A stretch of 64,000 nt of DNA from an uncultured Eubacteriales bacterium (GCA_905207625.1 CAJLLT010000007.1:23872-87871), one strand, 5' to 3'; positions 6,628 through 15,542 are shown, counted from the first letter of the stretch. Notes: generated by a model not told the origin, from the letters alone. Numbers and translations are program-made.

Positions 6628-8207
6628 GAGTTTTTTTGTTTTTTTGCAAAAAACGCTTTAAATTCGTTAATATTGACCAATTTGATAAGCAGTGAAACTG
6701 CGAAAAAGGCTACAATTGCACATATAATCGAAAGGAAGAGTACTATCTTTTCAGGGATAAAACTACCAAGACACAGCCTGACCCCGTAGGAAGCGGCATA
6801 ACAGGAAGCCCCCGCAATAAGAGGTTTCAGAAATACGTTTTTAAAATCCGGGAGTATATGAAGGTTCTTGTAGATGAAATAAATATTCAGTCCGAGCATA
6901 ACGGGATACGCAACATTGGTCGCTATCGGCGCTCCGTAAATATTTATACTTTCTATGCCGAGAAGGATATAGGTAAGGGCTGTTTTGATACAGGCCCCGA
7001 CGGTTACGGTGACTATCGTCAGCTTCGCCTTCCCTATTCCCTGCAAAATGGAGGATGTCACGTTCGTAAGCCCGACGGCTATCAGAGCAAAAGAAACAAT
7101 CTGAAGCAAGGGAGTGGCAACCGCAACGCCTTCACTGTCGCCGGAAAAGAAAAGCCGGAGAACTTGCCCTGCCACGGAATTCAGCCCGAAAGCGCAGGCA
7201 AAAGCAAGCATCGAAGAGTATTTCAAAGACCGGTCAACGGTATCTTTGATCACCTCCTGATCCTTCTTTGCGTATCCGGCGGAGATCGAAGGGATCAGGC
7301 TCACACCGATGGCAATAACGATAAATGACGGAAGATTGAATATGGTCAGAGCCATGCTGCTGTAGGAACCCCAGTAAAGATTGGCTGTATAATCCGGCAG
7401 ATACGTTTTCAGCCTGTTGACCACAAACGCCGCATCCAGAAGTCCGAAAAGTTCGACGGTAACGGAAGTGATCATTATCGGAAGAGTGATGGAGAAGAAA
7501 CTGCGTGCAAGCACTCTGGTCGGAGTTTGTTTGTCCCTGATAAACTGCCCCAGAGTCATACGGTAGCTCTTACTGCGGAATGTGTATCTGGCAAGCATAA
7601 ACAGCATTGCCGCAAAAGTACTGAGGGTCACGCCGAAAACAGCCCCTCCCACGACCTGTTCCACGGGATATCCCGCATTTGTCATGTAAAGAGCAATACC
7701 GTAGCCCGCGCAAAGCTTGACAACAGCTTCCACGAGATTGGATATCGCTGTGGGGACCATGTTATTGTAACCCTGAAAAAATCCCTTTAAAACAGAAACC
7801 ACAGAGATGCACACCACCGCCGGCATAATGGCGGCAACGGCATAATATGCCTCACTGCTGTTCATTTTCTGGGCAAGCGGCATGGCAAAAATGAAACCCA
7901 GGACCGCAAGAACTGTGCCGAAGGAAATGAAAGCCGCAGCGGCGATCCGGGTAATTTTGTTTACATCACGAAGTTTTCCGAGGGTAAGTGACCGGGAGAT
8001 CATTGCCGCAACACCGGTGGGAAGCCCCGAGGTTGCCAGGGCGAGAAGGAATACATATATACTGTATGCGGAGGAAAAGTACCCCATTGCGGCAGAGCCG
8101 ACAAGATTTGTCAGGGGAATTTTGAAGACGGCGCCCACGAGCTTGACCAGAAATCCAGAGACGGCAAGAACTATTGCGCCGTAGGTAAAATCACGTTTTT
8201 TTGACAT
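6624..8207 (-). CDS. Polysaccharide/lipid flippase, SpoVB-MurJ (MOP) family
   Basis: 527 residues with about 14 membrane segments. The opening TYGAIVLAVSGFLVKLVGAVFKIPLTNLVG is typical of the SpoVB/YabM/YtgP branch of the MOP exporter superfamily, which flips lipid-linked cell-wall or cortex precursors. In Bacillus yabM sits just upstream of the yabO-yabP-yabQ-divIC group, as here, so a role in spore cortex or wall precursor export is likely. GGAGAGA precedes ATG 8207. It follows the 116-residue gene by 33 bp and is probably co-transcribed. Confidence 0.85.
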   Translation of the reverse strand: MSKKRDFTYGAIVLAVSGFLVKLVGAVFKIPLTNLVGSAAMGYFSSAYSIYVFLLALATSGLPTGVAAMISRSLTLGKLRDVNKITRIAAAAFISFGTVLAVLGFIFAMPLAQKMNSSEAYYAVAAIMPAVVCISVVSVLKGFFQGYNNMVPTAISNLVEAVVKLCAGYGIALYMTNAGYPVEQVVGGAVFGVTLSTFAAMLFMLARYTFRSKSYRMTLGQFIRDKQTPTRVLARSFFSITLPIMITSVTVELFGLLDAAFVVNRLKTYLPDYTANLYWGSYSSMALTIFNLPSFIVIAIGVSLIPSISAGYAKKDQEVIKDTVDRSLKYSSMLAFACAFGLNSVAGQVLRLFFSGDSEGVAVATPLLQIVSFALIAVGLTNVTSSILQGIGKAKLTIVTVTVGACIKTALTYILLGIESINIYGAPIATNVAYPVMLGLNIYFIYKNLHILPDFKNVFLKPLIAGASCYAASYGVRLCLGSFIPEKIVLFLSIICAIVAFFAVSLLIKLVNINEFKAFFAKKQKNS

Positions 8208-8240
8208 TGAATCTCTCCAGTGGAAAAATCAGATTTCAGT

Positions 8241-8591
8241 TCAGAAGTCCGTGCCTTCCCCACTGTCCGGCTTATCTCCGGAGCAGCATCCGGCGCAAAG
8301 AGTCTCACCTTTTATCTGCGCAAGCTCAGCTTTCAGAAGTCTGATCCGGTTGAGGTTTTCGGCTATATCAGCCCTTATTCCAAGCATTTCTTCGGTCATG
8401 TCAAGTCTGCCGTATGAAATTGCTTTATAGGTAAGCTTTCCCAGTTCGGAATACTGCCGGTCAACCTGCACCGATATTTCTGAGATTCTGAGACTGATAC
8501 GGGCCCGGTTACATATCTCCAGACCTTTCTGTTCCGCTTTATCCGCCCAGTATGCGCACCTGGCAAGCATCCCCTGTAAAGACTGATTCAT
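8241..8591 (-). CDS. Helical protein of unknown function with C-terminal Cys pair
   Basis: 116 residues: a predicted long alpha-helical region (about 1-95) and a tail with CAGCC (about 99-103). Proteins with an N-terminal helix followed by ELGKLTYKAISYG occur widely in Clostridia as uncharacterised or zinc-ribbon proteins; the zinc ribbon here would be incomplete. A good GGAGG site precedes ATG 8591. Probably the first gene of an operon with the flippase. Confidence 0.6.
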   Translation of the reverse strand: MNQSLQGMLARCAYWADKAEQKGLEICNRARISLRISEISVQVDRQYSELGKLTYKAISYGRLDMTEEMLGIRADIAENLNRIRLLKAELAQIKGETLCAGCCSGDKPDSGEGTDF

Positions 8592-8623
8592 TCTGATTAC
8601 CTCCGCAAAGAGTTTCTTGGTAC

Positions 8624-8652
8624 ATTATATCACCGCAACAGAAAAAAAACAA
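8624..8652 (-). promoter_or_regulatory. Promoter for the 116-residue gene and flippase
   Basis: Minus strand TTGTTT (8652-8647), 17 bp, TATAAT (8629-8624), 33 bp upstream of the start. It lies downstream of the small-RNA terminator, so the two transcripts are separate. Confidence 0.65.
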
Positions 8653-8684
8653 TACTCTCCGTAAATTTTTCATATATTTTACAT

Positions 8685-8712
8685 AAAAAAAGGCCGCCCT
8701 GAAAAGGGCGGC
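8685..8712 (-). terminator. Terminator of the candidate small RNA
   Basis: GCCGCCC (8693-8699) pairs with GGGCGGC (8706-8712) across a 6-nt loop; seven T follow on the minus strand (8691-8685). Confidence 0.85.
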
Positions 8713-8781
8713 AAATCCGGAATTACCCGGAAAAACAAAGAAGAAAAAGAAATTTGGGGGTTGCTTGAAGGGAGTAAATAT
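8685..8781 (-). ncRNA. Candidate small RNA of about 97 nt
   Basis: A minus-strand promoter (TTTACA, 17 bp, TATAAT at 8816-8788) and a strong terminator (GCCGCCC/GGGCGGC, seven T) bound a stretch with no credible ORF. The predicted RNA has C-rich single-stranded parts (ACTCCCTTC, AACCCCC) before a TCCGG/CCGGA hairpin and the terminator. C-rich loops of this kind pair with ribosome sites in known Gram-positive sRNAs. I do not recognise the family. It could instead be a short leader, but the next gene has its own promoter. Confidence 0.55.
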
Positions 8782-8787
8782 GGCTAT

Positions 8788-8816
8788 ATTATACAGCATT
8801 GATCCGGTTTTGTAAA
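8788..8816 (-). promoter_or_regulatory. Promoter of the candidate small RNA
   Basis: Minus strand TTTACA (8816-8811), 17 bp, TATAAT (8793-8788). Transcription would start near 8781. Confidence 0.65.
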
Positions 8817-8899
8817 GGGGTTTCGGGAAAGAATCGTTCGTCAAATTCCGACTTTCGTCCGAAAATTATGTCGATTAATATAACTTTTTGTCGAAGATA

Positions 8900-8927
8900 T
8901 TGAAAAATGACTGTTTTATGCTATAAT
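8900..8927 (+). promoter_or_regulatory. Promoter for the DUF1015 gene
   Basis: TTGAAA (8900-8905), 16-bp spacer, TATAAT (8922-8927). Confidence 0.65.
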
Positions 8928-9054
8928 ATCATTAAAGAGGATAAAAGCCGTCCCCGTGCTGTCCGGAAACGGAAGCGGCGGCAGCATCGGTTCCTTATCC
9001 CGAATCGAGGTATACGTTTTCACGGAATACCGAAGAAACAAGAGAGAGGTATTT

Positions 9055-10338
9055 ATGGATTTCCGTTCATCAGACATTCTCCTTCCCCGGCAAAACTTTG
9101 AAAAATGGAGTACTGTGGCATGCGATCAGTATACATCGGACGCTGAATACTGGACCGATGTTGAGAAAACTGTGGCAGATTCCCCGTCGGCTTTACGGAT
9201 CATGCTTCCGGAGATATATCTGGAAGAAAAAAATGTTGACCGGCTCATAGAAAAGACATACGAAAAAATGAGAGAGTACCTCCGTGACGGGGTTTTCGAA
9301 ACGGTTAAAGACGCATACATCTACGTCGAAAGGACCCTTTCCGATGGAAAGACACGCAAAGGTCTGATGGGGATATTTGACCTTGAAGCTTATGATTTCA
9401 ATGCAGGATCCGGCTCTGTAATAAGAGCGACGGAGGGCACGGTCCTTTCAAGGATTCCTCCGAGGGTCAGGATACGGCAGAATGCCTGTCTTGAAATGCC
9501 ACATATTATGATACTCATCGATGACAGAAGCAAATGCGTGATCGAGCCTCTTGAAGAACAGAAAAGCGGTTTTGAAAAATTATATGACTTCGATCTGATG
9601 AAAAACGGCGGTCATATAAAGGGTTACAAAGTGTCTGCCGCCGCAAAGAACAGTATTGAAACCGCAATAGCCTCCCTCTACGACGAAAAAGCATTTGCCG
9701 ATAAATACGGAATTGAAGTTGGCAGTAAACCTCTGCTGGTATTTGCCGTGGGAGACGGAAACCACTCCCTTGCGACAGCAAAGACCTGCTGGGAGAATAT
9801 CAAAAAGGATCTGACCGAAGAGGAAAAGCTGACGCACCCGGCAAGGTACGCCCTTGCAGAGCTTGTAAATCTTCACGATACGTCACTTGAATTCGAACCC
9901 ATACACAGAGTACTTTTCGGTGTGGACGAAGAAAAGTTCGTAAAGGATCTTGAAACATTCTTTGCCGGCTACAAGCTGAGGGAAGACGAAGACAGCACCG
10001 GATTTTCCGTGCTTATAAACGGAAAAGAAAAGCATTATGTGATTGACGCGCCGAAAAGCAATCTTACAGTCGGAGACGTTCAGTGCTTCATAGACCATTA
10101 TCTGAAAGATATACAACCGGACGCAAAAGTTGACTACATACACGGCGAGGAAGAAGTCAAAGCCCTTGCCGGAGTCCACGGGAACGTGGGAATACTCCTT
10201 CCCGCTATGGAGAAAAACGATCTGTTCAAAACCGTGATTCTTGACGGGGTACTGCCGAGAAAAACCTTTTCAATGGGACACGCAAACGATAAACGCTATT
10301 ATCTTGAAGTCAGGAAAATAACCCCTGACGCTGAATAA
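9055..10338 (+). CDS. DUF1015 family protein
   Basis: 427 residues, a typical length for DUF1015. Recognisable parts are the start MDFRSSDILLPRQNFEKWSTVACDQYTSD, the GDGNHSLATAK motif near residue 233 and the C-terminal DGVLPRKTFSMGHANDKRYYLE. ATG 9055 has GAGAGAGG upstream; a longer frame from 8956 lacks one. DUF1015 genes often lie beside serA/serC in Clostridia and some members have been linked to serine phosphorylation, but I cannot confirm a reaction from sequence. Here folD follows by 19 bp, also one-carbon/serine metabolism. Confidence 0.8.
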   Translation: MDFRSSDILLPRQNFEKWSTVACDQYTSDAEYWTDVEKTVADSPSALRIMLPEIYLEEKNVDRLIEKTYEKMREYLRDGVFETVKDAYIYVERTLSDGKTRKGLMGIFDLEAYDFNAGSGSVIRATEGTVLSRIPPRVRIRQNACLEMPHIMILIDDRSKCVIEPLEEQKSGFEKLYDFDLMKNGGHIKGYKVSAAAKNSIETAIASLYDEKAFADKYGIEVGSKPLLVFAVGDGNHSLATAKTCWENIKKDLTEEEKLTHPARYALAELVNLHDTSLEFEPIHRVLFGVDEEKFVKDLETFFAGYKLREDEDSTGFSVLINGKEKHYVIDAPKSNLTVGDVQCFIDHYLKDIQPDAKVDYIHGEEEVKALAGVHGNVGILLPAMEKNDLFKTVILDGVLPRKTFSMGHANDKRYYLEVRKITPDAE

Positions 10339-10357
10339 AAAGTATAGGAGAAAGAAT

Positions 10358-11203
10358 ATGGCAAAGATAATTAACGGCAAGGAAATTTCCGCTCAGATCA
10401 GGGAGCAGATAAAAGAAGAAACTCTGAAAATGCAGGAAGAAAACGGTGTCACCCCCGGACTTGCGGTGATAATAGTCGGGGATGACCCCGCATCGAAGGT
10501 TTATGTGGCGAATAAGAAAAAGGCCTGCGCCGAAGTCGGTTTCTACTCCGAAGAATATGCCCTGCCGGAAGAGACGGACGAACACAGTCTGCTTGAGCTT
10601 ATCGATAAGCTCAACAAAAGGCCCGACATAGACGGGATTCTGGTGCAGCTCCCGTTACCGAAACATATTGACGCAAAAAAAATAGTCGACAGCATCAGAC
10701 CCGACAAGGATGTTGACGCATTTCATCCCGTAAATGTGGGCAGAATAATGATCGGCGACTATACCCTTGCCCCCTGCACACCCTCCGGAGTAATGGAACT
10801 TATCAGGAGTACAGGGGTAACGGTTGAAGGAAAAAACTGCGTCGTGGTCGGAAGAAGCGACATTGTCGGAAAACCCCAGGCGATGCTTCTTCTTCATGAA
10901 AACGGTACGGTAACAATCTGTCATTCAAAAACGAAAGATCTCGCCGGGATAACAAAGAAAGCAGATATTCTCGTGGTTGCGGTCGGCAGAGCCGGATTCA
11001 TTACCGGAGACATGATCAAAAAGGGCGCAGTGGTCATCGATGTTGGTATGAACCGGAATGAAGAAGGAAAACTCGTGGGAGACGTCGATTTTGATTCGGC
11101 CGCGGAGGTTGCCGGTTATATCACACCCGTTCCCGGAGGAGTGGGACCGATGACAATAACCATGCTTCTTAGAAATACACTCCGGGCAGCAGAGAATCAC
11201 TGA
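10358..11203 (+). CDS. folD: Bifunctional methylenetetrahydrofolate dehydrogenase/cyclohydrolase
   Basis: 281 residues, the usual FolD length. It interconverts 5,10-methylene-, methenyl- and 10-formyl-tetrahydrofolate using NADP. The Tyr-X3-Lys motif is in YVANKKKAC (about 50-58), the signature IDGILVQLPLPKHID follows, and VVGRSDIVGKP marks the Rossmann domain. PVPGGVGPMTITMLLRNT is the C-terminal signature. TATAGGAGAAAG lies upstream. Probably co-transcribed with the DUF1015 gene. Confidence 0.97.
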   Translation: MAKIINGKEISAQIREQIKEETLKMQEENGVTPGLAVIIVGDDPASKVYVANKKKACAEVGFYSEEYALPEETDEHSLLELIDKLNKRPDIDGILVQLPLPKHIDAKKIVDSIRPDKDVDAFHPVNVGRIMIGDYTLAPCTPSGVMELIRSTGVTVEGKNCVVVGRSDIVGKPQAMLLLHENGTVTICHSKTKDLAGITKKADILVVAVGRAGFITGDMIKKGAVVIDVGMNRNEEGKLVGDVDFDSAAEVAGYITPVPGGVGPMTITMLLRNTLRAAENH

Positions 11204-11218
11204 TCCGGAATCCGGCTA

Positions 11219-11247
11219 TTGACATCGGGATAAAAAAGTGCTAAAAT
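11219..11247 (+). promoter_or_regulatory. Promoter for the DUF1508 gene
   Basis: TTGACA (11219-11224), 17 bp, TAAAAT (11242-11247). Confidence 0.75.
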
Positions 11248-11282
11248 CAGATTGACAAAATTATTATACGGAGGTAACTGTC

Positions 11283-11654
11283 ATGGGCTCATTCGTAGTA
11301 AAGCAGACGGCAACGGGATTCAATTTCGCCCTTAAAGCCGGCAATGGTGAAACCATTCTCACATCCGAGGTTTATACCACGGAAGCGGCTTGCATGAACG
11401 GCATTGAAAGCGTAAAAAAGAACGCCCCTATCGCAAAAACCGAGGACCAGACCGTTGAAGATTTCGAAAAAGTAACAAATCCGAAATTCGAAATGTTTAC
11501 GGACAAGAGAGGCGAGTACAGATTCAATCTCAAGGCAAGAAACGGTGAAATCATCGGTTCTTCCGAGGGATACAAAGCGAAAGCCGGATGCAGAAACGGT
11601 ATCGAAAGCGTAGTCAAAAATGCTCCCGATGCAAAGATTGTAAAGGCCGAATAG
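11283..11654 (+). CDS. YegP-like protein with two DUF1508 repeats
   Basis: 123 residues made of two tandem DUF1508 units (about 1-49 and 65-120). Each has the pattern F-x-L-K-A-x-N-G-E-x-I ... S-E-x-Y ... GIESV-KNAP. The family forms small beta-alpha folds and has no firm biochemical role. It has its own promoter, GGAGG-type ribosome site and terminator, so it is a monocistronic and probably well expressed gene. The stop is TAG. Confidence 0.9.
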   Translation: MGSFVVKQTATGFNFALKAGNGETILTSEVYTTEAACMNGIESVKKNAPIAKTEDQTVEDFEKVTNPKFEMFTDKRGEYRFNLKARNGEIIGSSEGYKAKAGCRNGIESVVKNAPDAKIVKAE

Positions 11655-11671
11655 CTTACAAATCCCTGAAA

Positions 11672-11699
11672 CCCGCCGGAAAAATTCCGGCGGGTTTTT
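11672..11699 (+). terminator. Terminator after the DUF1508 gene
   Basis: CCCGCCGGAA and TTCCGGCGGG with an AAA loop, then TTTTT. Confidence 0.92.
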
Positions 11700-12041
11700 C
11701 TATTCCGGAGCGCGTAATGCTTAAAAGCTTTACATACACAATTTGACATTTTACTGTAAAATTTGGGGTTTTTCGGGATTTGCACAAAATCGGTCCGAAA
11801 AGTATTCAAAACTGTGGAAAACCCTGTGAAAAGAGTTAATAACCCCGTGTTTTAACCGTTTTTCATGCCAAATGCCTGTGGAAAACCGTATTTTTTATGC
11901 AGGAATTCAACAGTATCGACCGCATTATATTTGAAAATTGATGTAAAGCAGTTCGACATTACAAAACAGAATATGTCAAATACAAGCCGAAATCCGCTCC
12001 GAAAAATAATTATCAAAATGAGATAAATTGGAATAATATAC
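11700..12041. other. Non-coding gap with DnaA-box-like motifs
   Basis: About 340 bp without a credible gene. It contains TGTGGAAAA at 11813-11821 and 11877-11885 and TGTGAAAAG at 11825-11833; the first two differ from the DnaA box TGTGGATAA at one position. No T-box, riboswitch or ORF is evident. Confidence 0.35.
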
Positions 12042-12070
12042 TTGACTTTACCCGGAAACTGTGGTATTAT
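12042..12070 (+). promoter_or_regulatory. Promoter for gltX-glnS
   Basis: TTGACT (12042-12047), 17 bp, TATTAT (12065-12070). Confidence 0.75.
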
Positions 12071-12104
12071 GTATTAAATATGTTTACAGTATAAGGACTG
12101 CATT

Positions 12105-13745
12105 ATGGACTTTGAATATCTTGCCGATCTGCTCTTTCCCGACGTAACCGAAACGCCTGAGGATATGGAGCTTAAATATCCGCCGAGAGATCTTCCCGAA
12201 GGCGCTAAAGTGACCCGTTTCGCCCCGAGCCCCACCGGATTTCTCCACTTCGGGGGGCTGTTCCCTACCCGTGTGGGAGAGAGACTTGCGCATCAGAGCG
12301 GTGGTATATTCTATCTGAGGATAGAAGATACCGACGCCAAGAGAGAAGTGGAAGGTGCAGAGGAAAGTCTGATAAAAACTCTCAGTCATTACGGTATAGA
12401 CTTTGATGAAGGAGCAACCGCAAACGGCGCCGAAAAAGGTGCGTACGGTCCGTACAGACAAAGCCACAGAAAGAATATCTACCATGTTTTTGCCAAGGAA
12501 CTGGTACGACAGGGCAAGGCTTATCCCTGCTTCTGCACTGAAGAAGAACTTATTCAGATCAGGCAACAACAGGAACAGCTCAAAGTCGATCCCGGTTATT
12601 ACGGTAAGTGGGCAAAATACAGAGACGCAGATATTTCCGTCATTGAACCCCTGATAAAGGAAGGCAAACCCTTTGTCCTCCGGTTCAGATCCGAGGGAAA
12701 TGTTGAAAACAAAATCAAATTCACGGATCTTGTCAAGGGAGAACTTGAGCTGACGGAAAACGACAAAGACCACGTTATTCTGAAAAGCGACGGTATTCCC
12801 AACTATCACTTTGCCCATGCGGTCGACGATCATCTCATGAGAACGACCCACGTTATCCGGGGCGAAGAGTGGCTTCCGTCTCTCCCCTTCCATATTCAGC
12901 TTTTCAAAGCCCTGGGCTTCAAACTTCCGAAATATCTGCACATAGCTCAACTTATGAAAATGGAAAACGGCTCAAAGAAAAAGCTTTCAAAGCGTGATGC
13001 GGGAGCGGATGTCAGATACTACGATGAGATCGGATATGACCCGGATTGCGTAATAGAGTATATAATGACTCTGCTGAACTCCAACTATGAGGAATGGAGA
13101 ACCGCAAATAAAGACAAGCCATACACAGATTTCCCCTTCTCCATCAAAAAGATGAGCAATTCCGGATGTCTGTTCGATTTCGACAAGCTCAACGATGTTA
13201 CAAGAAACACCGTAAGCCTCATGTCAGCGGAACAGGTCTACGGGAAACTGCTGCAGTGGGCCGAAACCTACGACAAAGATTTTGCCGGGCTTCTCGCCGC
13301 TGATCCGGATTATGCGAAATCCATCCTTTCCATTGGCAGAGGCGGCGCGAAACCCAGAAAAGATCTCTGCACCTGGAACACCGTCAAGGATTATATGGGA
13401 TTTTTCTATGATGAGCTGTTTACGCCCTCTGATGCCTATCCGGAAAACCTTGACAGGTCTGATATCAAAGCGATAATCGAAGAATACACCGGTATATACG
13501 ATGAATCGGACGACCAGACGGCATGGTTTGAAAAGCTCAAGAGTCTTGCCTCGCGTCACGGATTTGCGGCAGACACGAAAGAATATAAAAAAGAACCCGG
13601 AAAGTATAAGGGGCATGTGGGAGATATTGCCATGATACTCCGTATTGCCGTCACGGGCAAGCAGGTCTCCCCCGATACCTATCAGGTCATGAAGATCCTC
13701 GGCAGGGATAAAGTTCTCAGCAGACTGCATAATGCGAAGATATAA
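12105..13745 (+). CDS. gltX: Glutamate--tRNA ligase
   Basis: 546 residues, longer than the usual 470-490 for bacterial GluRS. A class I synthetase that charges tRNA-Glu. The nucleotide-binding motif appears as APSPTGFLHFGG (about 40-51), with HFGG in place of HIGH. The second motif is KKLSKRDAG (about 292-300). An N-terminal stretch of about 35 residues precedes the catalytic core. The GlnRS gene follows after 13 bp, so the two form one operon. Because GlnRS is present, GltX may be discriminating, charging tRNA-Glu only. Confidence 0.9.
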   Translation: MDFEYLADLLFPDVTETPEDMELKYPPRDLPEGAKVTRFAPSPTGFLHFGGLFPTRVGERLAHQSGGIFYLRIEDTDAKREVEGAEESLIKTLSHYGIDFDEGATANGAEKGAYGPYRQSHRKNIYHVFAKELVRQGKAYPCFCTEEELIQIRQQQEQLKVDPGYYGKWAKYRDADISVIEPLIKEGKPFVLRFRSEGNVENKIKFTDLVKGELELTENDKDHVILKSDGIPNYHFAHAVDDHLMRTTHVIRGEEWLPSLPFHIQLFKALGFKLPKYLHIAQLMKMENGSKKKLSKRDAGADVRYYDEIGYDPDCVIEYIMTLLNSNYEEWRTANKDKPYTDFPFSIKKMSNSGCLFDFDKLNDVTRNTVSLMSAEQVYGKLLQWAETYDKDFAGLLAADPDYAKSILSIGRGGAKPRKDLCTWNTVKDYMGFFYDELFTPSDAYPENLDRSDIKAIIEEYTGIYDESDDQTAWFEKLKSLASRHGFAADTKEYKKEPGKYKGHVGDIAMILRIAVTGKQVSPDTYQVMKILGRDKVLSRLHNAKI

Positions 13746-13758
13746 GAGGTAGAATACA

Positions 13759-15405
13759 ATGGACGAGATCATTTCCAACAATTTCATTCACGAAATTATC
13801 GACAGCGACCTGGAATCCGGACGGGAGGATCATATTCACACACGTTTTCCGCCCGAACCGAACGGTTATCTGCATATAGGCAGCGCAAAAGCCATATGGA
13901 TAAACTGGGGAACCGCGAAAAAATACAACGGACTTTTCAACCTGCGTTTTGATGACACAAACCCGGTCAAAGAAGATGATGAGTACGTTCAAGCTATTGA
14001 AGAGGACCTCCGCTGGCTCGGAGCAATTCCCAACGGAGGCATATACTACGGTTCGGATTACTTTGATGACTGCTATAAGTATGCAGTGCAGCTGATCAGG
14101 GACGGAAAAGCCTACGTTGACGATCTTTCGGCGGAAGAAATGAGAGAATACAGAGGATCGTTGACTGTTCCCGGCAGGAACAGCCCTTACCGCGACCGCA
14201 GCGTTGAGGAAAATCTTGAGCTCTTCGAGAGAATGAAAAACGGTGAGTTTGAAGACGGAACCCATACGCTCAGAGCAAAGATCGATATGTCATCTCCGAA
14301 TATGAATCTCCGCGACCCTGCGATTTACAGGATAATACACACCTCGCATCACCGTCAGGGCAACAAATGGTGCATCTACCCTCTGTATGACTTTGCACAC
14401 CCCATTCAGGACGCATTGGAAGGAATAACCCACTCTCTTTGCTCCATTGAATTTGAGAACCACAGACCTCTGTACAACTGGGTCGTGGATAATATAGGAT
14501 TTGAACACAAGCCTCACCAGTACGAATTTGCCCGTCTGAACCTGACATACACCGTAATGAGCAAACGTTACCTGCGTGAACTTGTCGAAACCGGAAAAGT
14601 TGACGGCTGGGACGATCCCCGTATGCCTACCCTCTGTGCGCTTCGCCGCAGGGGCTATACACCGGAAGCGATTTTCAATTTCGTTCAGAAGGCGGGAGTC
14701 GCAAAAGCTTACAGCATTGTTGACATAAGCCTGCTTGAGCACTGCATCCGGGACGAACTCAACACAACGGCTCAGAGACGTGTCGCAGTGCTTCGCCCGA
14801 TAAAGCTGACCGTAACGAACTATCCTGACGATAAGATTGAGTATTTTGATCTCCCCAACAACCCGCAGAACCCAGAACTCGGAACGAGGAAAGTCCCCTT
14901 CACAAAGCATCTGTACATTGAAAGCGAAGATTTCGCCATGGATCCTCCCGGCAAGTTTTTCAGACTCAAACCCGGCGGAGAAGTTCGGCTTATGGGTGCT
15001 TATATCGTCAGATATCAGGATGTTGTCAGGGATGAGAACGGCAATATAACTGAGATACTCTGTACCTGTGATCTTGAGACCGGTTGCGGAGTTCCCGCCG
15101 ACGGCCGCAAGGTAAAAGGAACCATTCACTGGCTTTCCGCAGAGCATGCCCTCACCACGGAGATACACCTTTACAACAGACTTTTCACACTGGAGAATGT
15201 CTTTGATATTCCCGAAGACAAGACATATACGGATTACCTTAATCCGGATTCCATAGAGATCATAAAAGACGCGAAGATCGAACCCTCCTGCGCCGATTCC
15301 AAACCGGGGGAAAAGTTCCAGTTCGTCCGTAACGGTTATTTCTGCAAGGACACGAAATACGACAACTGCTACAACCTTACCGTATCTCTTAAAGACAGCA
15401 AATAA
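13759..15405 (+). CDS. glnS: Glutamine--tRNA ligase
   Basis: 548 residues, close to the bacterial GlnRS length of about 554. It begins with an N-terminal helix, then TRFPPEPNGYLHIGSAKAI, where PEPNG distinguishes GlnRS from GluRS and HIGS is motif 1. VMSKRYLRELVE (about 265-276) is motif 2. The C-terminal beta-barrel anticodon domain is intact. GlnRS is found in only some Firmicutes; most use GluRS plus GatCAB. No gatCAB gene is in this window. Confidence 0.93.
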   Translation: MDEIISNNFIHEIIDSDLESGREDHIHTRFPPEPNGYLHIGSAKAIWINWGTAKKYNGLFNLRFDDTNPVKEDDEYVQAIEEDLRWLGAIPNGGIYYGSDYFDDCYKYAVQLIRDGKAYVDDLSAEEMREYRGSLTVPGRNSPYRDRSVEENLELFERMKNGEFEDGTHTLRAKIDMSSPNMNLRDPAIYRIIHTSHHRQGNKWCIYPLYDFAHPIQDALEGITHSLCSIEFENHRPLYNWVVDNIGFEHKPHQYEFARLNLTYTVMSKRYLRELVETGKVDGWDDPRMPTLCALRRRGYTPEAIFNFVQKAGVAKAYSIVDISLLEHCIRDELNTTAQRRVAVLRPIKLTVTNYPDDKIEYFDLPNNPQNPELGTRKVPFTKHLYIESEDFAMDPPGKFFRLKPGGEVRLMGAYIVRYQDVVRDENGNITEILCTCDLETGCGVPADGRKVKGTIHWLSAEHALTTEIHLYNRLFTLENVFDIPEDKTYTDYLNPDSIEIIKDAKIEPSCADSKPGEKFQFVRNGYFCKDTKYDNCYNLTVSLKDSK

Positions 15406-15419
15406 CAGTTATATAAAAA

Positions 15420-15444
15420 GACACGGGGGCTTGCCCCCCGTGTC
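15420..15444. terminator. GC-rich hairpin after glnS
   Basis: GACACGGGGG pairs with CCCCCGTGTC. A T-run (complement of AAAAAG) follows on the minus strand only, so for glnS it may act more as a processing or stability hairpin. Confidence 0.5.
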
Positions 15445-15487
15445 TCTGCCACAGAGTGGATTTCAAGATAATTTTTCCTTTTTACTA

Positions 15488-15516
15488 TTGACAAAATGCC
15501 CGGATTGTGGTATACT
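15488..15516 (+). promoter_or_regulatory. Promoter for tRNA-Leu and tRNA-Gly
   Basis: TTGACA (15488-15493), 17 bp, TATACT (15511-15516). Confidence 0.8.
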
Positions 15517-15542
15517 GTTACGGAAGCAGAAAGCATAAAAAT

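Noticed and set aside
8539..8844. 101-residue minus-strand frame
   Set aside because: It runs through the candidate small RNA and its terminator, with a poly-Phe stretch from a T-rich tract.
11700..12104. T-box or riboswitch before gltX
   Set aside because: No T-box sequence, specifier stem or terminator pair is present in the leader.
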